The notes below the pieces were generated by a model that saw only the letters and a list, made by a program, of their open reading frames with translations, was not told the origin of the DNA and made no database searches. A program made the position numbers and the translations under genes. Shown in pieces: positions 63,380-64,000 of a stretch of DNA of 64,000 nt (positions within the stretch are counted from its first letter, which is position 1; every line of letters starts with the position of its first letter). The stretch comes from an uncultured Ectothiorhodospiraceae bacterium (GTDB taxonomy: Bacteria; Pseudomonadota; Gammaproteobacteria; Nitrococcales; Nitrococcaceae), in the NCBI GenBank assembly GCA_913061005.1, contig CAJXSH010000008.1, forward strand, positions 1-64,000, read 5' to 3'.

Positions 63380-64000
63380 TCAGGAGCCGGTATCCCGGGC
63401 CCCTTCCCTGTTCTTTTCTCCGGCAGGCTGGGCGAACAACATCCGCCGCATTCCCGCCTGGACATGTTGATGAAGCACGTTGAATGCCTGCAGCGGCTGA
63501 CCGATGACAATGGCGTCGATGATCTCGCGATGCTCACGATTGGACTGGCGCAGGCTCCCCTCCTGTACCAGACCACTGGCGCGATAGAGGTGCAGCCGTG
63601 CCACGGTGTTTTGATAGTTACGGACCAGCTCCTCGTTGCCGGTGTGCTCGAGAATGGCCGCATGAAAGCGCAGATTGAGGCTGTAGTAATCGCGCGTCGA
63701 ACCGGTATTGACCTCGTTTTCCATGGCGTCGTGCAGCTCACGCAGTTCCTCCGCGAGCGCGGGGTTGGGGTGCTGGGCGGCGACAAAACCGGCGTACCCG
63801 AAAAGCCCTGCCCGCAACTCGTAGAGTTGCTGTGCCTGCTCGAGACTGATCTCGCGGACATAGGCTCCCCGGTAGGGCACCATCTCGAGCACACCGCGCT
63901 CGGCGAGCCCCCGACACGCCTCCCGAATGGGGCCGCGACTTACCTTGAACCGGTTGGCGAGATCGACTTCGTTGATGCGATCACCCATTCGCAGATCGCC
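63380..64000 (-). CDS. GntR-family regulator with FCD domain, N-terminus cut by window
   Basis: At least 206 residues; the frame stays open to the window edge (AICE before MGDRINE), so about 25 N-terminal residues are missing. The winged helix ends with EVDLANRFKVSRGPIREACRGLAERGVLEMVPYRGAYV, quoted here as VSRGPIREACRGLAERG. The FCD effector domain has conserved metal-binding residues in LNLRFHAAILEHTGNEEL and the second His in REHREIIDAI. It sits upstream of tctCBA and probably represses the cluster until a carboxylate ligand binds. Confidence 0.92.
   Translation of the reverse strand, partial: GDLRMGDRINEVDLANRFKVSRGPIREACRGLAERGVLEMVPYRGAYVREISLEQAQQLYELRAGLFGYAGFVAAQHPNPALAEELRELHDAMENEVNTGSTRDYYSLNLRFHAAILEHTGNEELVRNYQNTVARLHLYRASGLVQEGSLRQSNREHREIIDAIVIGQPLQAFNVLHQHVQAGMRRMLFAQPAGEKNREGARDTGS

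Noticed and set aside
56356-64000. Genomic island inserted at tRNA-Glu
   Set aside because: No integrase, no repeated 3' tRNA fragment and no obvious composition change inside the window; the adjacency alone is not evidence.
1-64000. CRISPR arrays, insertion sequences or prophage
   Set aside because: No regularly spaced repeats, transposase or phage genes were found on reading either strand.

Overview
The window is a gene-dense, visibly G+C-rich chromosome segment from a gammaproteobacterium. Two arrangements support this: guaB-guaA, and rpoE-rseA-rseB-degP followed by lepA-lepB-rnc-era-recO-pdxJ-acpS. So do the sdhCDAB-sdhE-ygfX operon, prfB with its programmed frameshift, hrpA, ThrH and CysB. 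A betaine-type BCCT transporter paired with a UspA protein, a short OpgH and acidic protein segments suggest a moderately halophilic relative of Ectothiorhodospiraceae or Halomonas-like bacteria. That placement is inference. There are no rRNAs, CRISPR arrays, transposases, integrases or phage genes, and no stretch over 300 bases lacks a gene.

Layout. 1-7,000: a cut tRNA-Ser(CGA), a HAD phosphatase, then leftward guaB-guaA-tadA, a quinone-oxidoreductase-like gene and an unusual proline racemase homologue. 7,000-11,940: rightward xseA and a 1161-residue iron-sulfur flavoprotein that looks like a one-chain NfnB-NfnA fusion. 11,937-26,314: a leftward run that reads upstream to downstream as SDHAF4-like gene, sdhCDAB, sdhE, ygfX, then rpoE-rseA-rseB-degP (with a sigma-E type promoter), lepA, lepB, rnc, era, recO, pdxJ and acpS. 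26,402-35,025: ygfZ rightward; prfB-lysS, hrpA, a metallophosphoesterase and thrH leftward. 35,173-39,582: a BI-1 family protein, cysB, and a cNMP-CBS-nucleotidyltransferase gene overlapping an exonuclease gene. 39,579-41,690: BCCT transporter and UspA. 41,897-44,640: dnaX-ybaB-recR and the SRP RNA. 44,693-56,283: chrA, a UbiH-like gene, a sulfatase-fold membrane protein divergent from opgH, lon, an 8-oxoguanine-deaminase-like amidohydrolase, trpB2 and a small winged-helix protein. 56,356-64,000: tRNA-Glu(TTC) and an organic-acid catabolism/transport cluster made of an enolase-superfamily protein, an AbrB-type membrane protein, a PrpD-family protein, tctABC and a GntR/FCD regulator cut by the window edge.

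How the genes work together. The core part couples GTP synthesis, envelope stress (sigma-E with its anti-sigma factors and DegP), SRP-dependent targeting and signal peptidase, RNA processing, and respiratory complex II with three flanking accessory factors. The accessory part is organised around osmoadaptation (BCCT/UspA, OpgH with the sulfatase-like partner) and uptake plus dehydration of a carboxylic acid whose identity the sequence does not reveal. The most promising unusual items are the Nfn-like fusion flavoprotein, the enolase-superfamily protein with several replaced active-site positions inside the tct cluster, the Ser/Thr proline racemase homologue, and the OpgH/sulfatase divergent pair.
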